A stretch of DNA of 64,000 bases, from positions 6,820,001-6,884,000 of the forward strand of contig NZ_CP069526.1 of assembly GCF_016889705.1 (NCBI RefSeq). Direction: 5' to 3'. Origin of the DNA: Amycolatopsis sp. FDAARGOS 1241. Lineage in GTDB: Bacteria > Actinomycetota > Actinomycetes > Mycobacteriales > Pseudonocardiaceae. Below are positions 13,965 through 22,607 of this stretch, in pieces. Within the stretch, counting starts at the first letter, position 1. The number at the start of each line of letters is the position of its first letter. The translations under genes and the position numbers were made by a program. The notes below the pieces were generated by a model that ran no database searches, was not told the DNA's origin, and worked only from the letters and a program-made list of their open reading frames with translations.

Positions 13965-14334
13965 GGAAAAGGGACCTCCTTCGTCGTTTCGTGCGATGGC
14001 CGGCGGACCGGCCGTGGGGAGCGCACGGGACGACGATGGCCCGCTTGTTAGCGCGACTTTAACACCTGGGAAACAGGGGAGCAGCACCTCAGAGCGGCCC
14101 GGACGGCGATGAACGGTAACGATCTGGCTGCGCGGAACGACGTAGTTCCTGATCACCTGTATGTCGTTCGCTTAGCTAACTATCTGATCTGTGCGATTCC
14201 GTCAAGTGTAACCGGCACTTAACGGATCCTGCGTCACAGACGGATTTCCGGTACTCAGCGTGGTCGATGCACTGCCGCGCGTCCACCTGTGTGACCGCTG
14301 CCGCACCGTGGTGAAACGTGTTAGCGTCCGCCGC
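13965..14334. promoter_or_regulatory. divergent control region between gltB and the SDR gene
   Basis: 370 bases without a gene. On the minus strand TAAAGT at 14061-14056 could be a gltB -10, leaving a leader of about 85 bases. On the plus strand TAGCGT at 14322-14327 sits 7 bases before the SDR start, a leaderless arrangement. The palindrome TTAGCTAA lies near 14173. The stretch is more AT-rich than its surroundings between about 14140 and 14240. I could not find a convincing GlnR box, although gltB is a common GlnR-family target. Confidence 0.45.
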
Positions 14335-15120
14335 ATGATCCTCGATCGGTTCCGCGTCACGGACCGGGTCGCGGTGGTCACGGGCGCCGGCCGCGGCATC
14401 GGCGCGGCCACCGCCGTGGCGCTCGCCGAAGCCGGCGCCGACGTGGTCATCGCCTCCCGCACCGAAGCCCAGCTCCGGGAGGTCGCCGAGCGCGTGGCCG
14501 CGGCCGGGCGCCGCGCGCACGTGGTGCCGGCCGACCTGGCCGACCCCATGGCCGCCGCCGCGCTGGCTGCCGCGGCCACCGGGGAGTTCGGCCGGCTTGA
14601 CATCGTCGTCAACAACGTCGGCGGCACGTACCCGCGCCCGTTCACGGAGACGACGGCGGAGTTCCTCGAGGAGGCGTTCCGGTTCAACGTCGCCACCGCC
14701 CACGCGCTGACGGCCGCCGCCACCCCCGCACTGCTCGAAAGCGGCGGCGCGGTGGTCAACATCTCGTCGATCATGGGCCGCGTGCAGGGCCGGGGGTTCC
14801 TCGCCTATGGCACGGCGAAGGCCGCGCTGTCGCACTACACACGCCTGGCCGCCGTCGACTTGGCGCCGAAGGTGCGCGTGAACGCGATCTGTGTCGGTTC
14901 GGTGCTCACGTCCGCATTGGAAGTCGTGGCGGGCAACCAGGAGATCCGGACCAAGATGGAGGGTGCCACCCCGTTGCAGCGCATCGGCTCCGCCGAGGAC
15001 GTCGCCTCGGCGGTGCTGTACCTGGCTTCGCCCGCCGGTGCCTACGTGACGGGCAAAGTGCTCGAAGTGGACGGTGGACTGCAGGCACCGAACCTGGAAC
15101 TCGGCCTGCCGGACCTATGA
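14335..15120 (+). CDS. short-chain dehydrogenase/reductase
   Basis: A 261-residue classical SDR. The cofactor motif TGAGRGIG is at residues 16-23. NNVGG replaces the usual NNAG near residue 96. The catalytic Ser (INISSIMG) and YGTAK (Tyr-x-x-x-Lys) are in place. The acidic region after strand beta-2 reads ASRTEA, with Arg after Ser, which favours NADP(H). The C-terminus has the usual [14 protein letters not shown] segment. Substrate is unknown; relatives include 3-oxoacyl-ACP reductases and hydroxysteroid dehydrogenases. The ATG at 14335 gives the normal N-terminus ([17 protein letters not shown]) and sits 7 bases after TAGCGT. Confidence 0.88.
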   Translation: MILDRFRVTDRVAVVTGAGRGIGAATAVALAEAGADVVIASRTEAQLREVAERVAAAGRRAHVVPADLADPMAAAALAAAATGEFGRLDIVVNNVGGTYPRPFTETTAEFLEEAFRFNVATAHALTAAATPALLESGGAVVNISSIMGRVQGRGFLAYGTAKAALSHYTRLAAVDLAPKVRVNAICVGSVLTSALEVVAGNQEIRTKMEGATPLQRIGSAEDVASAVLYLASPAGAYVTGKVLEVDGGLQAPNLELGLPDL

Positions 15121-15263
15121 CCGTCCATTGTGGATATCGTGCCTGATTTGCGCCCTTTGCCTGACTGCTGTCGTCAAACCGGTTGATTTCCCGAAACCCT
15201 CCACGCTGGGTGATCACTTCCTGCCATAGTGTTCGTCGATCGACGATCAAGGGGAGGGATTCG

Positions 15264-15602
15264 GTGCCGGACTTCGAAGTGCACACGGGCACGATGCGGG
15301 AGTACGCCGACGTGGTCGACGGGCTCCACGCGCAGGTCGACAAGATCAAGGACTACATGAGCACGACCGCGTGCGACACGGCGGGCTTCACGGGGCTCTT
15401 CTCCGTGCTGCGCCCCGTGGTGGAGCTCGTGTCGGGTCTCTACGGCGACACTCTCGGCTTCGGCCAGAACCGGCTCTCGTCGCTGAGCCACGGCATCAAG
15501 GGCGCGGCCGACGCCTACGACCACCACCAGGGTCAGGTCTCGGCTCTGCTGAAGGAGCTCGGCGGCTCACTCGGCTCGATCGAGCCCCCGGCCGCGGGCT
15601 GA
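15264..15602 (+). CDS. EspC-like type VII secretion target
   Basis: A 112-residue helical protein. The layout is that of the EspC/WXG100-like ESX substrate family: a short N-terminal strand (PDFEVHTGTMREYADVV), a long helix, a Gly/Phe-rich turn (AGFTGLFSVLRP), and a second helix with YxxxD/E-like features (ADAYDHHQGQVSALLKEL). The GTG at 15264 follows a strong AGGGGAGGG ribosome site. The two genes downstream run in the same direction with short gaps and look like larger secreted partners. The 143 bases before the gene show nothing clear beyond the ribosome site. Confidence 0.7.
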   Translation: MPDFEVHTGTMREYADVVDGLHAQVDKIKDYMSTTACDTAGFTGLFSVLRPVVELVSGLYGDTLGFGQNRLSSLSHGIKGAADAYDHHQGQVSALLKELGGSLGSIEPPAAG

Positions 15603-15654
15603 CCGCTACCCACCTGACCCACTGCCTCTGATCCACTGCCTCGAGGGAACCGAC

Positions 15655-16716
15655 ATGGCCAAGCACGGCGGCGGCACCAAGACCAAGACGCACAAGGACG
15701 AAGACGAGGAAGAGCCGAAGAAGAAGAAAAAGGAAAAGGACGAGGACGAGGAGTCCGGCGGCGACGACAAAAAGGAGGCGCCGGAGCTCCCGGGCCCCGG
15801 CGGCAAGACGGCCGCCGGGTTCGACGACGGCAGCACCATCACCGAACCGCTCCAGCCGCCCGAGGACACGTCCGGCGAGGACATCCAGGACCTGGTGAAG
15901 GAAGCCGGCGTCGAGGTGATGGCGGTGGAGTGGATCTTCCAAAAGCTCACCGGCGAAACGCTCACGCAGAAGTTCATCGAGCCGATCACGGGCGACTTCT
16001 CGAAGATGTCGGCCGACGCCGAGGCGTGGCGCAACATCTCGACGTCGATGAAGGCGTTCTCGGCCGTGATGGTCGGCAACGAAAAGGTGCTCGGCGAAAG
16101 CTGGACCGGTCCCGCGGCGCTCGCGCACAAGGCGTACGTCGACGCGGGGTGGCGCGCCGGGCTGATGGCGGAGGCCGGGATCGCGAGCCTGATCGCGAAG
16201 GGCTTCGACTTCCTGTCGGACACGTCGAAGAAGCTCACGGCCAAGGCACTCGACCTGCTGAAGAGCCTGATCGACCGGCTGCTCACGATGGCGGCCGAGG
16301 CGTGCGTGCCGATCGCCGGGTGGGTCGCCGACGCGATCACCGGCCTCACGGAGATCCTGCCGCTGATCAACGCCATCATCTCGATCATCGAGACGATCAA
16401 GGACGTGATCGAGAAGGTCGGCCAGCTGTGGAACTCGGTGAAGGACATCGGGTCGCAGCTGGCGAAGATCAAGGACATCGACAGTCTCAGCGACGCGGTC
16501 GACATCGGCAAGAACATCGCGGGCGACGTCGGCGACATCAAGGACGACACCAAAGCCATCGCCGGAGACGGTGTCAAGATCGCGAAGTCCGCGGCCGACG
16601 GCGCCAAGGACTCCGACGAGCAGGCAGAGAAGAACGAGAAGTACTGGGACAGCCGCGCGGCGAGTTCGACCCCGGTGCACTCCGGAAGCGGCCGGATCAG
16701 CGGCCACATCGACTGA
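15655..16716 (+). CDS. large WXG-type (EspB/PPE-like) putative type VII secretion substrate
   Basis: A 353-residue protein with three parts. Residues 1 to about 70 are a highly charged Lys/Asp/Glu tail. About 85-180 is a helical domain with the turn SWTGPAALAHKAY, which resembles a WxG helix-turn-helix. About 190-300 is a very hydrophobic helical region (ITGLTEILPLINAIISIIETI) that could insert in or pack against membranes. A polar Asp/Lys-rich tail follows. No signal peptide is present, as expected for ESX substrates. It starts 52 bases after the EspC-like gene. No known toxin or enzyme motif is visible. Confidence 0.62.
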   Translation: MAKHGGGTKTKTHKDEDEEEPKKKKKEKDEDEESGGDDKKEAPELPGPGGKTAAGFDDGSTITEPLQPPEDTSGEDIQDLVKEAGVEVMAVEWIFQKLTGETLTQKFIEPITGDFSKMSADAEAWRNISTSMKAFSAVMVGNEKVLGESWTGPAALAHKAYVDAGWRAGLMAEAGIASLIAKGFDFLSDTSKKLTAKALDLLKSLIDRLLTMAAEACVPIAGWVADAITGLTEILPLINAIISIIETIKDVIEKVGQLWNSVKDIGSQLAKIKDIDSLSDAVDIGKNIAGDVGDIKDDTKAIAGDGVKIAKSAADGAKDSDEQAEKNEKYWDSRAASSTPVHSGSGRISGHID

Positions 16717-16730
16717 GAGGACCGTCCGTC

Positions 16731-17576
16731 ATGTCAGGGCAGGTTCCCGCGCAGGACGCGTGGAAGACCCCGGAGATCCGCCAGGCGGAAGCGGCGCTCG
16801 AGGGCGCCGTGGCCAAGTCGCGCGAGCTGCTGAAGAGCCTCGAAAAGCTGCGGCTGAAGCCACTCCCGAAAACCGATACCCCCGAACGTGTCGAGGCGGT
16901 CAAGCGGGCCGCGTCGAAGCCGGACGCTTCGGCCGAGCTGCGGCTCGTCAAGAAGAAGGTCGACGCCGGCAAGCTCACGTGGGAGGACGTCGCCTCCGGC
17001 CGTGCCTTCGCCGACCCGGACGTACGGGCCCTCGCGTCCGGCAAGCTCGGCGAGGCGAAGGACATGTACGAGGAGCTGCAGGAAGGACTCTCGCCCGAAG
17101 AGGTGCTCGAAGCACGCGAAGGAGCCCGCAGCGACGTTGCCGACACCGGGCGCCCGACGTACCCGGCCGCTGAGGAGGAGCCGAAGGGCTTCTCGAACGA
17201 GGACCCGCTCGCGAGCAGTGCGCAGCCGGCGCACGAAGTGCCGGAGCAGGGCCGGCACGGCACGCCGCCGCAGGACGAGCCGCGGTCGCGCCACAGCGCG
17301 CCGTCGGACGACGACTTCGCCGACCCGCTCGCGGACCGCGGACCGGCCACCGCGGACAATCCGGGCACCCCGCCCCCACCGCCCGCACCACCGGCGCCGG
17401 ACCACGGCCGGCACGCCGCACCCCGGTACGACGAACCCGCCGCGGACGACGAGTTCACCGACCCGCTCGCCGACCGCGACAGCGCGCCGAACCGCCAGGA
17501 CCCGCCCCCGCGCCGCCGGCCGGCCGACCCCTCCCCCGGCGACGACGACTACTTCGGCGGCTCCCCGCTCGGCTGA
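16731..17576 (+). CDS. Pro/Asp-rich partner protein of the type VII substrate module
   Basis: A 281-residue protein 14 bases after the WXG-type gene. Residues 1 to about 140 form a charged, helical, probably coiled-coil domain (AEAALEGAVAKSRELLKSLEKL). The rest is disordered and rich in Pro, Asp and Arg. That tail holds repeated NEDPLAS, DDFADPLADRG and DEFTDPLADRD motifs spaced by Pro-rich linkers, plus a final GDDDYFGGSPLG. It has no membrane helix or signal peptide. The position suggests a chaperone or cytosolic partner of the upstream substrates; this is inference. Confidence 0.6.
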   Translation: MSGQVPAQDAWKTPEIRQAEAALEGAVAKSRELLKSLEKLRLKPLPKTDTPERVEAVKRAASKPDASAELRLVKKKVDAGKLTWEDVASGRAFADPDVRALASGKLGEAKDMYEELQEGLSPEEVLEAREGARSDVADTGRPTYPAAEEEPKGFSNEDPLASSAQPAHEVPEQGRHGTPPQDEPRSRHSAPSDDDFADPLADRGPATADNPGTPPPPPAPPAPDHGRHAAPRYDEPAADDEFTDPLADRDSAPNRQDPPPRRRPADPSPGDDDYFGGSPLG

Positions 17577-17591
17577 GCCCGCAACGCGCGA

Positions 17592-17620
17592 GGGCCCCGG
17601 CCCATCAAGGACCGGGGTCC
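17592..17620. terminator. hairpin between convergent transcription units
   Basis: A 9-bp GC stem with one G-T pair and an 11-base loop, placed between the Pro/Asp-rich gene (+) and lgt (-). There is no T-run on either side, so it may act as a weak or factor-assisted bidirectional terminator. Confidence 0.45.
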
Positions 17621-17649
17621 GCGTGCGTGGTGAAGCGTGGTGAAAACTC

Positions 17650-18684
17650 TCAGGACTTCTCGGGCTGCTCGGAGTCCGGACCGGACGATCCCGCATCCAC
17701 CTTGATCTCGTCGCGGCTTTCGGGCTCCGCTGAATACGAGTCGGCCGCCGGTGCCTCAGGAGTCTCGGCCGCCTCTTCCGCAGCACGTTCGTCGCCCTTG
17801 CTGCGCAACGTTTCCGGAGCCTCGCGCGGCCCGCGCCTCTTCGCGACGATCATGAAGATCACCGCGCCGAGGAACACGAGGATCGCGGTCCACACGTTGA
17901 CCCGCAGGCCCAGGATGTGGTTGGCGGTGTCGGTGCGCATCAGCTCGATCCAGCAGCGGCCCAGTGTGTAACCGGCCACGTACAGGGCGAACGCGCGGCC
18001 GTGGCCGAGCTTGAAGCGGCGGTCGGCCCACACGACGACCAGGGCGACCAGCAGGTTCCAGATCAGCTCGTAGAGGAACGTCGGGTGCACCGGGCTGTCG
18101 GGCAGCGGGATGTGTCCGGTGGCGACACCGGAGAGGGTGTCGGGCGCGCCCGTGACCGGGTCGAAGCGCTGGTAGATCTCCAGGCCCCACGGCAGGTCGG
18201 TGTGCGCGCCGTAGAGCTCCTGGTTGAAGTAGTTGCCGATCCGGCCGATGGCCTGCGCCGTGACGATGCCCGGCGCGATCGCGTCGGCGAAGGCGGGCAG
18301 CGGGATGCCCTTGCGGCGGCAGGCGATCCACGCACCGACGCCGCCGAGTGCGATGGCGCCCCAGATGCCGAGGCCGCCGTCCCAGATGGCGAAGGCGTTC
18401 CACGGGTTCTTGCCCGGCACGAAGTACAGCTCCGGGTCGGTGATCACGTGGTAGAGCCGGCCGCCGACCAGGCCGAACGGCACGGCGAACACCGCGACGT
18501 CGATGACCGTCCCCTTGGTGCCGCCGCGGGCCACCCAGCGCCGCTCACCCCACCAGATCGCGACGACGATGCCGACGATGATGCACAGCGCGTAGGCGCG
18601 GAGCGGGATGGGCCCGAGATGCCAGACACCGCGGTCGGGGCTCGGGATCGTGGCCAGGAAGGCTGCTGCCGAGGCGGAATACAC
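17650..18684 (-). CDS. lgt: prolipoprotein diacylglyceryl transferase
   Basis: Membrane enzyme that adds diacylglycerol from phosphatidylglycerol to the lipobox Cys of prelipoproteins. It is 344 residues with about seven membrane helices. The Lgt signature is visible as IGRIGNYFNQELYG, along with GGLGIWGA and the conserved HPTFLYE and GRCWIELMRTD segments. The C-terminal 60 residues are an acidic, Ala/Glu/Ser-rich cytoplasmic tail, common in actinobacterial Lgt. The GTG at 18684 is chosen because TACGGT lies 6 bases before it (leaderless pattern); upstream in-frame sequence is His/Arg-rich. In M. tuberculosis lgt follows trpA directly, whereas here a 5-kb cassette separates them. Confidence 0.94.
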   Translation of the reverse strand: MYSASAAAFLATIPSPDRGVWHLGPIPLRAYALCIIVGIVVAIWWGERRWVARGGTKGTVIDVAVFAVPFGLVGGRLYHVITDPELYFVPGKNPWNAFAIWDGGLGIWGAIALGGVGAWIACRRKGIPLPAFADAIAPGIVTAQAIGRIGNYFNQELYGAHTDLPWGLEIYQRFDPVTGAPDTLSGVATGHIPLPDSPVHPTFLYELIWNLLVALVVVWADRRFKLGHGRAFALYVAGYTLGRCWIELMRTDTANHILGLRVNVWTAILVFLGAVIFMIVAKRRGPREAPETLRSKGDERAAEEAAETPEAPAADSYSAEPESRDEIKVDAGSSGPDSEQPEKS

Positions 18685-18775
18685 GCGGTCACCGTAGCGC
18701 GTCAATGCTCCGGTGTGGTGAGGGAGCCGCCGAAGGGTTCGTGAAGGACCGGTCACGGTCCGGTGTCGATGATGA

Positions 18776-19951
18776 CTATTCGTAGCCACCCGGCTGCAGA
18801 GCGGCCAGGTACCCCGCGAGCAACGCGCCCGCGACCTGGCCGACGGCCGCGTCCTCGGGCAGGAACACCTCGTCGTGCAGGCTGCGCGCGCCGGCGGTGT
18901 CGCCGAGGCCCACGAACAGCATCAGCCCGCGTGTCCCGGAGCCGCAGTAGTGGGCGAAGTCGTCGGCGCCGAACGAGCGGAAGTCCACGTCGACGTCGGC
19001 GCCGCCGTCGAGCAGCCACGGCTGGGCCGCGGCGGCGAGCGCCGGGTCGTTGACCAGCACGGGCTCACCCGGGCTGAGGTGCAGGTCGGCGGTGCAGCCG
19101 TACGCGCGGGCGGTCGAGTGCACGATCTCGGCCAGCACCTCCAGCGCCTCGTCGCGATCGCTCGCGCGCATGAGCCGCAGCGAGCCCTGGGCGGTCGCGG
19201 TGGGGGGCACGACGTTGGCGGCCGTGCCCGCCTTGATGCGCCCGACCGTGCAGACGGCGCCGTGCACCGGGTCGATCCGGCGGCTGGCCAGCTGCTGCAG
19301 GCTGACCACGAGCTGGCTCAGTGCCAGGACCGGGTCGCGCACCAGGTGCGGGTAGCCGGCGTGCCCGCCCTGGCCGTGGAGGACGACCTCGAACTCGTCG
19401 GTCGACGCGTTGACCGGCCCGGGCGCGGCCGACACGACGTTGTGCGCGAGCCGCGGCTGCACATGGGCGCCGATGACGGTGTCGACGCCCAGTTCCTCCA
19501 GCGCGCCGGACTCGACGATGTCCAGCGCACCCGGCGGCGACGTCTCCTCCCGCGGCTGCAGCACCGCGACGAGCCGCCGCGGCAGGCCCACGCGCCGCGC
19601 CGCGCGGCACACGGCGACGAGCGCGGCCAGGTGCACGTCGTGGCCGCACGCGTGCATGAGCCCGGAGTTCGACGCCCACGGCACGCCCGTGCGCTCGGCC
19701 ACCGGCAGTGCGTCGAGCTCGGCCCGCAGCGCCACAGCCGGGCCGGGGTGCTCGCCAGGCAGCTCGAGCAGCCGCCCGGTCTTGGCCACGCGCATGCCTT
19801 CGCCCAGGCCGAGCGCGGCGGTGACCGCGCGGGCCGTGTCCTCCTCGTCGCCGGAGGCGCGCGGGTCGGCGTGCAGCCGGTGGCGCAGCTCGATCGCCGC
19901 GGGCAGCTCGTCGGTGAGGGCGGCGCGCCACCGCGCGGCCAGGTCGGTCAT
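18776..19951 (-). CDS. M20-family amidohydrolase
   Basis: A 391-residue member of the M20D amidohydrolases (hippurate, N-acyl-amino-acid or IAA-conjugate hydrolases). The metal and catalytic motifs are present: MHACGHDVHLAAL, the catalytic Glu in LQPREETSPPGA, and AHVQPRL. The lid domain (about residues 180-290, with HGQGGHAGYPHL) is complete. The start overlaps the upstream amidohydrolase stop by 4 bases. It is the last gene of a permease/amidohydrolase/M20 operon facing a glutamine-synthetase-like ligase. It could hydrolyse an amide or gamma-glutamyl conjugate; that is inference from context. Confidence 0.85.
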   Translation of the reverse strand: MTDLAARWRAALTDELPAAIELRHRLHADPRASGDEEDTARAVTAALGLGEGMRVAKTGRLLELPGEHPGPAVALRAELDALPVAERTGVPWASNSGLMHACGHDVHLAALVAVCRAARRVGLPRRLVAVLQPREETSPPGALDIVESGALEELGVDTVIGAHVQPRLAHNVVSAAPGPVNASTDEFEVVLHGQGGHAGYPHLVRDPVLALSQLVVSLQQLASRRIDPVHGAVCTVGRIKAGTAANVVPPTATAQGSLRLMRASDRDEALEVLAEIVHSTARAYGCTADLHLSPGEPVLVNDPALAAAAQPWLLDGGADVDVDFRSFGADDFAHYCGSGTRGLMLFVGLGDTAGARSLHDEVFLPEDAAVGQVAGALLAGYLAALQPGGYE

Positions 19952-21087
19952 CGGGTCTCCAGCCGGTAGACGCGCCGGGCGTTCTCGTGGCCGACCAGCC
20001 GGGTGAGACGCTGTGCGTCCACTTCGGACATCGCATCGGCGGCCAGCGCGGATTCGAGGAAATCGGAAAGACCCTGGCGGAACAGGGTTGTGCCGAGGTG
20101 GTACAGCTCCGCGAGACCGAACGCGTCGGTCGAGAACAGCAGCTTGCCGAACGGCACGAGCTCCAGCGTCTCGGCCAGGATCGCCGGCGCGCGGAAGCCG
20201 GCGTTGTGCGTGATGAGCCCGGTGTCGACGAAAACGTGCTCGAAGACCTGCGCGAGGTAGGCGGCGCCCCGGTGGAACGGGTAGTTGTGCAGCAGGAGGA
20301 TCGGCACGCCGGTTTCCCTCGTCGCCCGAAGGAAACCGGTGAGCAGCAACGGATCGCAGCGGTGCAGGTCGACGTCGGAGTCGCCGTAGCCCACGTGGAA
20401 CTGCACGGGCAGGCCGAGGTCGATGCCCGACCAGACGAGGTGCCGGTGCAGCACCTCGTCGGCCAGGCGCACGGGCAGCCCGGCGCCGACGCGCGCCAGC
20501 CAGCGCCCGGCCGCGTCGGACACCTCGACCGGATCGGGACGATCCCCCTCCAGCGCCAGCCCCACGCGGTACGCGGCGATCGACTTGACCCCGACGGCGT
20601 GCTCCGCGCGCTTCGCCAGCTCGGCCCCGAAGTCGGCCGCGAACCGGCTCGCTGTGGTGCCGGCGCGCACCACGTCCTCCGCGACCTGCTCCAGCCGTAC
20701 CACGTCGTGCGCGCGGCTGCCGGCGAGCTGCGCGAACTCGCCGGTGCCGGTGAGCGAGTCCGGCCGGAAGCCGCCGTCCAGCAGGAAATCGGTGGTGCCG
20801 GTGGCGCGCAGGAGCCGCCGGTTGGCCTCGTCGGCACCCAGCTCCGCGCGCCGCGCCAGGTAGTCCTCGGCGGGCGCGTGCTTCGGCAGATCCAGCACCG
20901 GCGCGCACCGTTCCCGCACGGCAAGCCCGATCAGCGATTCGAACAGCGACGTCCCCAGCGGCGACACGGCGTCGGCCTCCGTGAGCATCGCCTCGAACTC
21001 GTCGCGGGCCAGTTCGCCGGTCACCACGCCGTGGCAGTGGTGGTCGACCAGCGGTACCTCGGCGACGAAGTCCAGCACCCCGCTCAT
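19948..21087 (-). CDS. amidohydrolase-2 family metal-dependent hydrolase (FluG N-domain-like)
   Basis: A 379-residue TIM-barrel hydrolase. The metal site starts with DHHCHG at residues 15-20. QFHVGYGDSDVD follows mid-protein, then LLLHNYPFHR, and a C-terminal metal-ligand region LLFSTDAFGL. This pattern belongs to the amidohydrolase-2 group, which also forms the N-terminal half of fungal FluG. It is coupled on both sides by 4-base overlaps with the permease and the M20 hydrolase. The glutamine-synthetase-like partner is encoded divergently at 22608, so the two FluG halves are separate genes here. Substrate is not evident. Confidence 0.82.
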   Translation of the reverse strand: MSGVLDFVAEVPLVDHHCHGVVTGELARDEFEAMLTEADAVSPLGTSLFESLIGLAVRERCAPVLDLPKHAPAEDYLARRAELGADEANRRLLRATGTTDFLLDGGFRPDSLTGTGEFAQLAGSRAHDVVRLEQVAEDVVRAGTTASRFAADFGAELAKRAEHAVGVKSIAAYRVGLALEGDRPDPVEVSDAAGRWLARVGAGLPVRLADEVLHRHLVWSGIDLGLPVQFHVGYGDSDVDLHRCDPLLLTGFLRATRETGVPILLLHNYPFHRGAAYLAQVFEHVFVDTGLITHNAGFRAPAILAETLELVPFGKLLFSTDAFGLAELYHLGTTLFRQGLSDFLESALAADAMSEVDAQRLTRLVGHENARRVYRLETR

Positions 21088-22523
21088 CCGCCTCCTCCCG
21101 CGACCGCCAGCCTTTCCCCCACCCTACGGGCGAAGCCCGGTGCCACGAGCACCAAGACGATCGCCAGCACGAGGACCGCGCCGGCTGCCACGGGGAACCA
21201 GCGGGCCGGGCCTTCGGTGGGGTACGGGACGACGTTGACGTACACCGTGTAGCCGAGCAGGGCCAAAGCGCCCAATGGGAAGATCAGGTGCCACCACGGC
21301 ACCCGCATCGCCCGGCGGACGAACAGAAGCAGAATGGCGCCCAGGGTGGTCAGGAGGTAGATCACCAACAGGATGAGCGTGCCGATGGACCCGCTCCACG
21401 CGAACGTGTCCTCCGCGGTGGCACCGAAGAACACCGCGCACACGACGATGATCAGAGCGGCGGCCAGCGCGACGGCCGTCACGGAAATGACCGGTGTGCC
21501 CTTGGCCGACGCCCGGCCGATGGCGCGGCCGTCGAAGGCGTCCCGGCCCACGGCGAACAGCAGGCGTGAACCGCCGACCACGCAGGCGAGGCAGCAGCCG
21601 AACGCGCTGATCGCGGCGCCGATGCTGATCACGTCGCCGACCCAGGCGCCGACGAACGAGGTGCCGAGGTCGCCGAGCAGCGAGGCCGAATCGTGGAACG
21701 CCTGCGCGTCGGCGCCGAACGCCATCATCTCGACGGCGGTGACGACCACGAAGAAGGCGCCGCCGAACAGCGCCGTGCCCAGGATCGCGCGCGGGATGTT
21801 GCGGCGCGGGTTGTGGGTCTCCTCCCCCAGCGTCGCGGCCGCTTCGAAGCCCGCGAACGACAGGAACCCGAAGACCGCGCCGAGGAACACACCGGACAGG
21901 CCGACGTCCGGGGTGAAGGTGAAGACCGACAGCGTGAAGTGTGCGCCGCCCGGGGCGCCGCCGGCGATCAGGCGAACCAGGATCACGGCGGTGACCAGCA
22001 GGATCACCGCGATCGTCGCGCCCTCGACGGCCAGCAGCGTCGACGTGCCGCGCCGCGCGGGAGCGACCGCGAGCAGCCACGCGCCGACGAGCGCGACGCC
22101 CGTCAGCACGAACGGACCCCACCACGGCGGGTTCGGCCAGATCCCCACCTGCGTGAGGAACGCCGTGCCCAGGGTGCCCGCGGCGGAGCTGGTGACCACG
22201 GCGTAGAAGATGTACGTGCCGAGCAGGCCGATGCCCGACACCACACCCGCGCGCGGGCCGAGCGTCGCCCCGACGAAGGCGTAGACCGATCCGGCGTGGT
22301 TGTAGTACCGGCACAGGCGGACGAAGCCGTAGGCCACCAGGAGCACGCCGACGGCCGAGAGCAGGAAGGCGAGCGGCACGGCGCGCCCGGCGGCGGCCGC
22401 GGTCTGCTGCGGGTTGATGTTGGCGGCCATGCTGGGCGCCATCAGCGCCACGGACAGGCCGACGGCTTGCCACACCGACAGCGTGCGGCGCAGTGCTGGA
22501 CGGGTTTCGACGATGTCTGACAC
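21084..22523 (-). CDS. APC-superfamily amino acid/amine permease
   Basis: A 479-residue transporter with about 12 membrane helices. The N-terminus (SVWQAVGLSVALMAPSMAANINPQQTA) and the segment FGFLSFAGFEAAATLGEET (transmembrane helix 6 region) are typical of the APC family. Its stop overlaps the start of the amidohydrolase. It is the first gene of a three-gene operon divergent from the glutamine-synthetase-like ligase, so it probably imports the amine or amino-acid derivative that this cluster handles. The 84 bases between the divergent starts hold the control region; no clear operator was seen there. Confidence 0.88.
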   Translation of the reverse strand: MSDIVETRPALRRTLSVWQAVGLSVALMAPSMAANINPQQTAAAAGRAVPLAFLLSAVGVLLVAYGFVRLCRYYNHAGSVYAFVGATLGPRAGVVSGIGLLGTYIFYAVVTSSAAGTLGTAFLTQVGIWPNPPWWGPFVLTGVALVGAWLLAVAPARRGTSTLLAVEGATIAVILLVTAVILVRLIAGGAPGGAHFTLSVFTFTPDVGLSGVFLGAVFGFLSFAGFEAAATLGEETHNPRRNIPRAILGTALFGGAFFVVVTAVEMMAFGADAQAFHDSASLLGDLGTSFVGAWVGDVISIGAAISAFGCCLACVVGGSRLLFAVGRDAFDGRAIGRASAKGTPVISVTAVALAAALIIVVCAVFFGATAEDTFAWSGSIGTLILLVIYLLTTLGAILLLFVRRAMRVPWWHLIFPLGALALLGYTVYVNVVPYPTEGPARWFPVAAGAVLVLAIVLVLVAPGFARRVGERLAVAGGGG

Positions 22524-22607
22524 GATGCGCTCCTCGGTGGTCCGGACGCAGCGAGCTCCTCGTTGGTGGGCGACGTGAAATACACAGTGAACATCGCGGG
22601 GGCACGG

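Noticed and set aside
13965..14334. GlnR-binding box upstream of gltB
   Set aside because: I looked for GTnAC-n6-GnAAC-type patterns; partial matches exist near 14115 but not with acceptable spacing.
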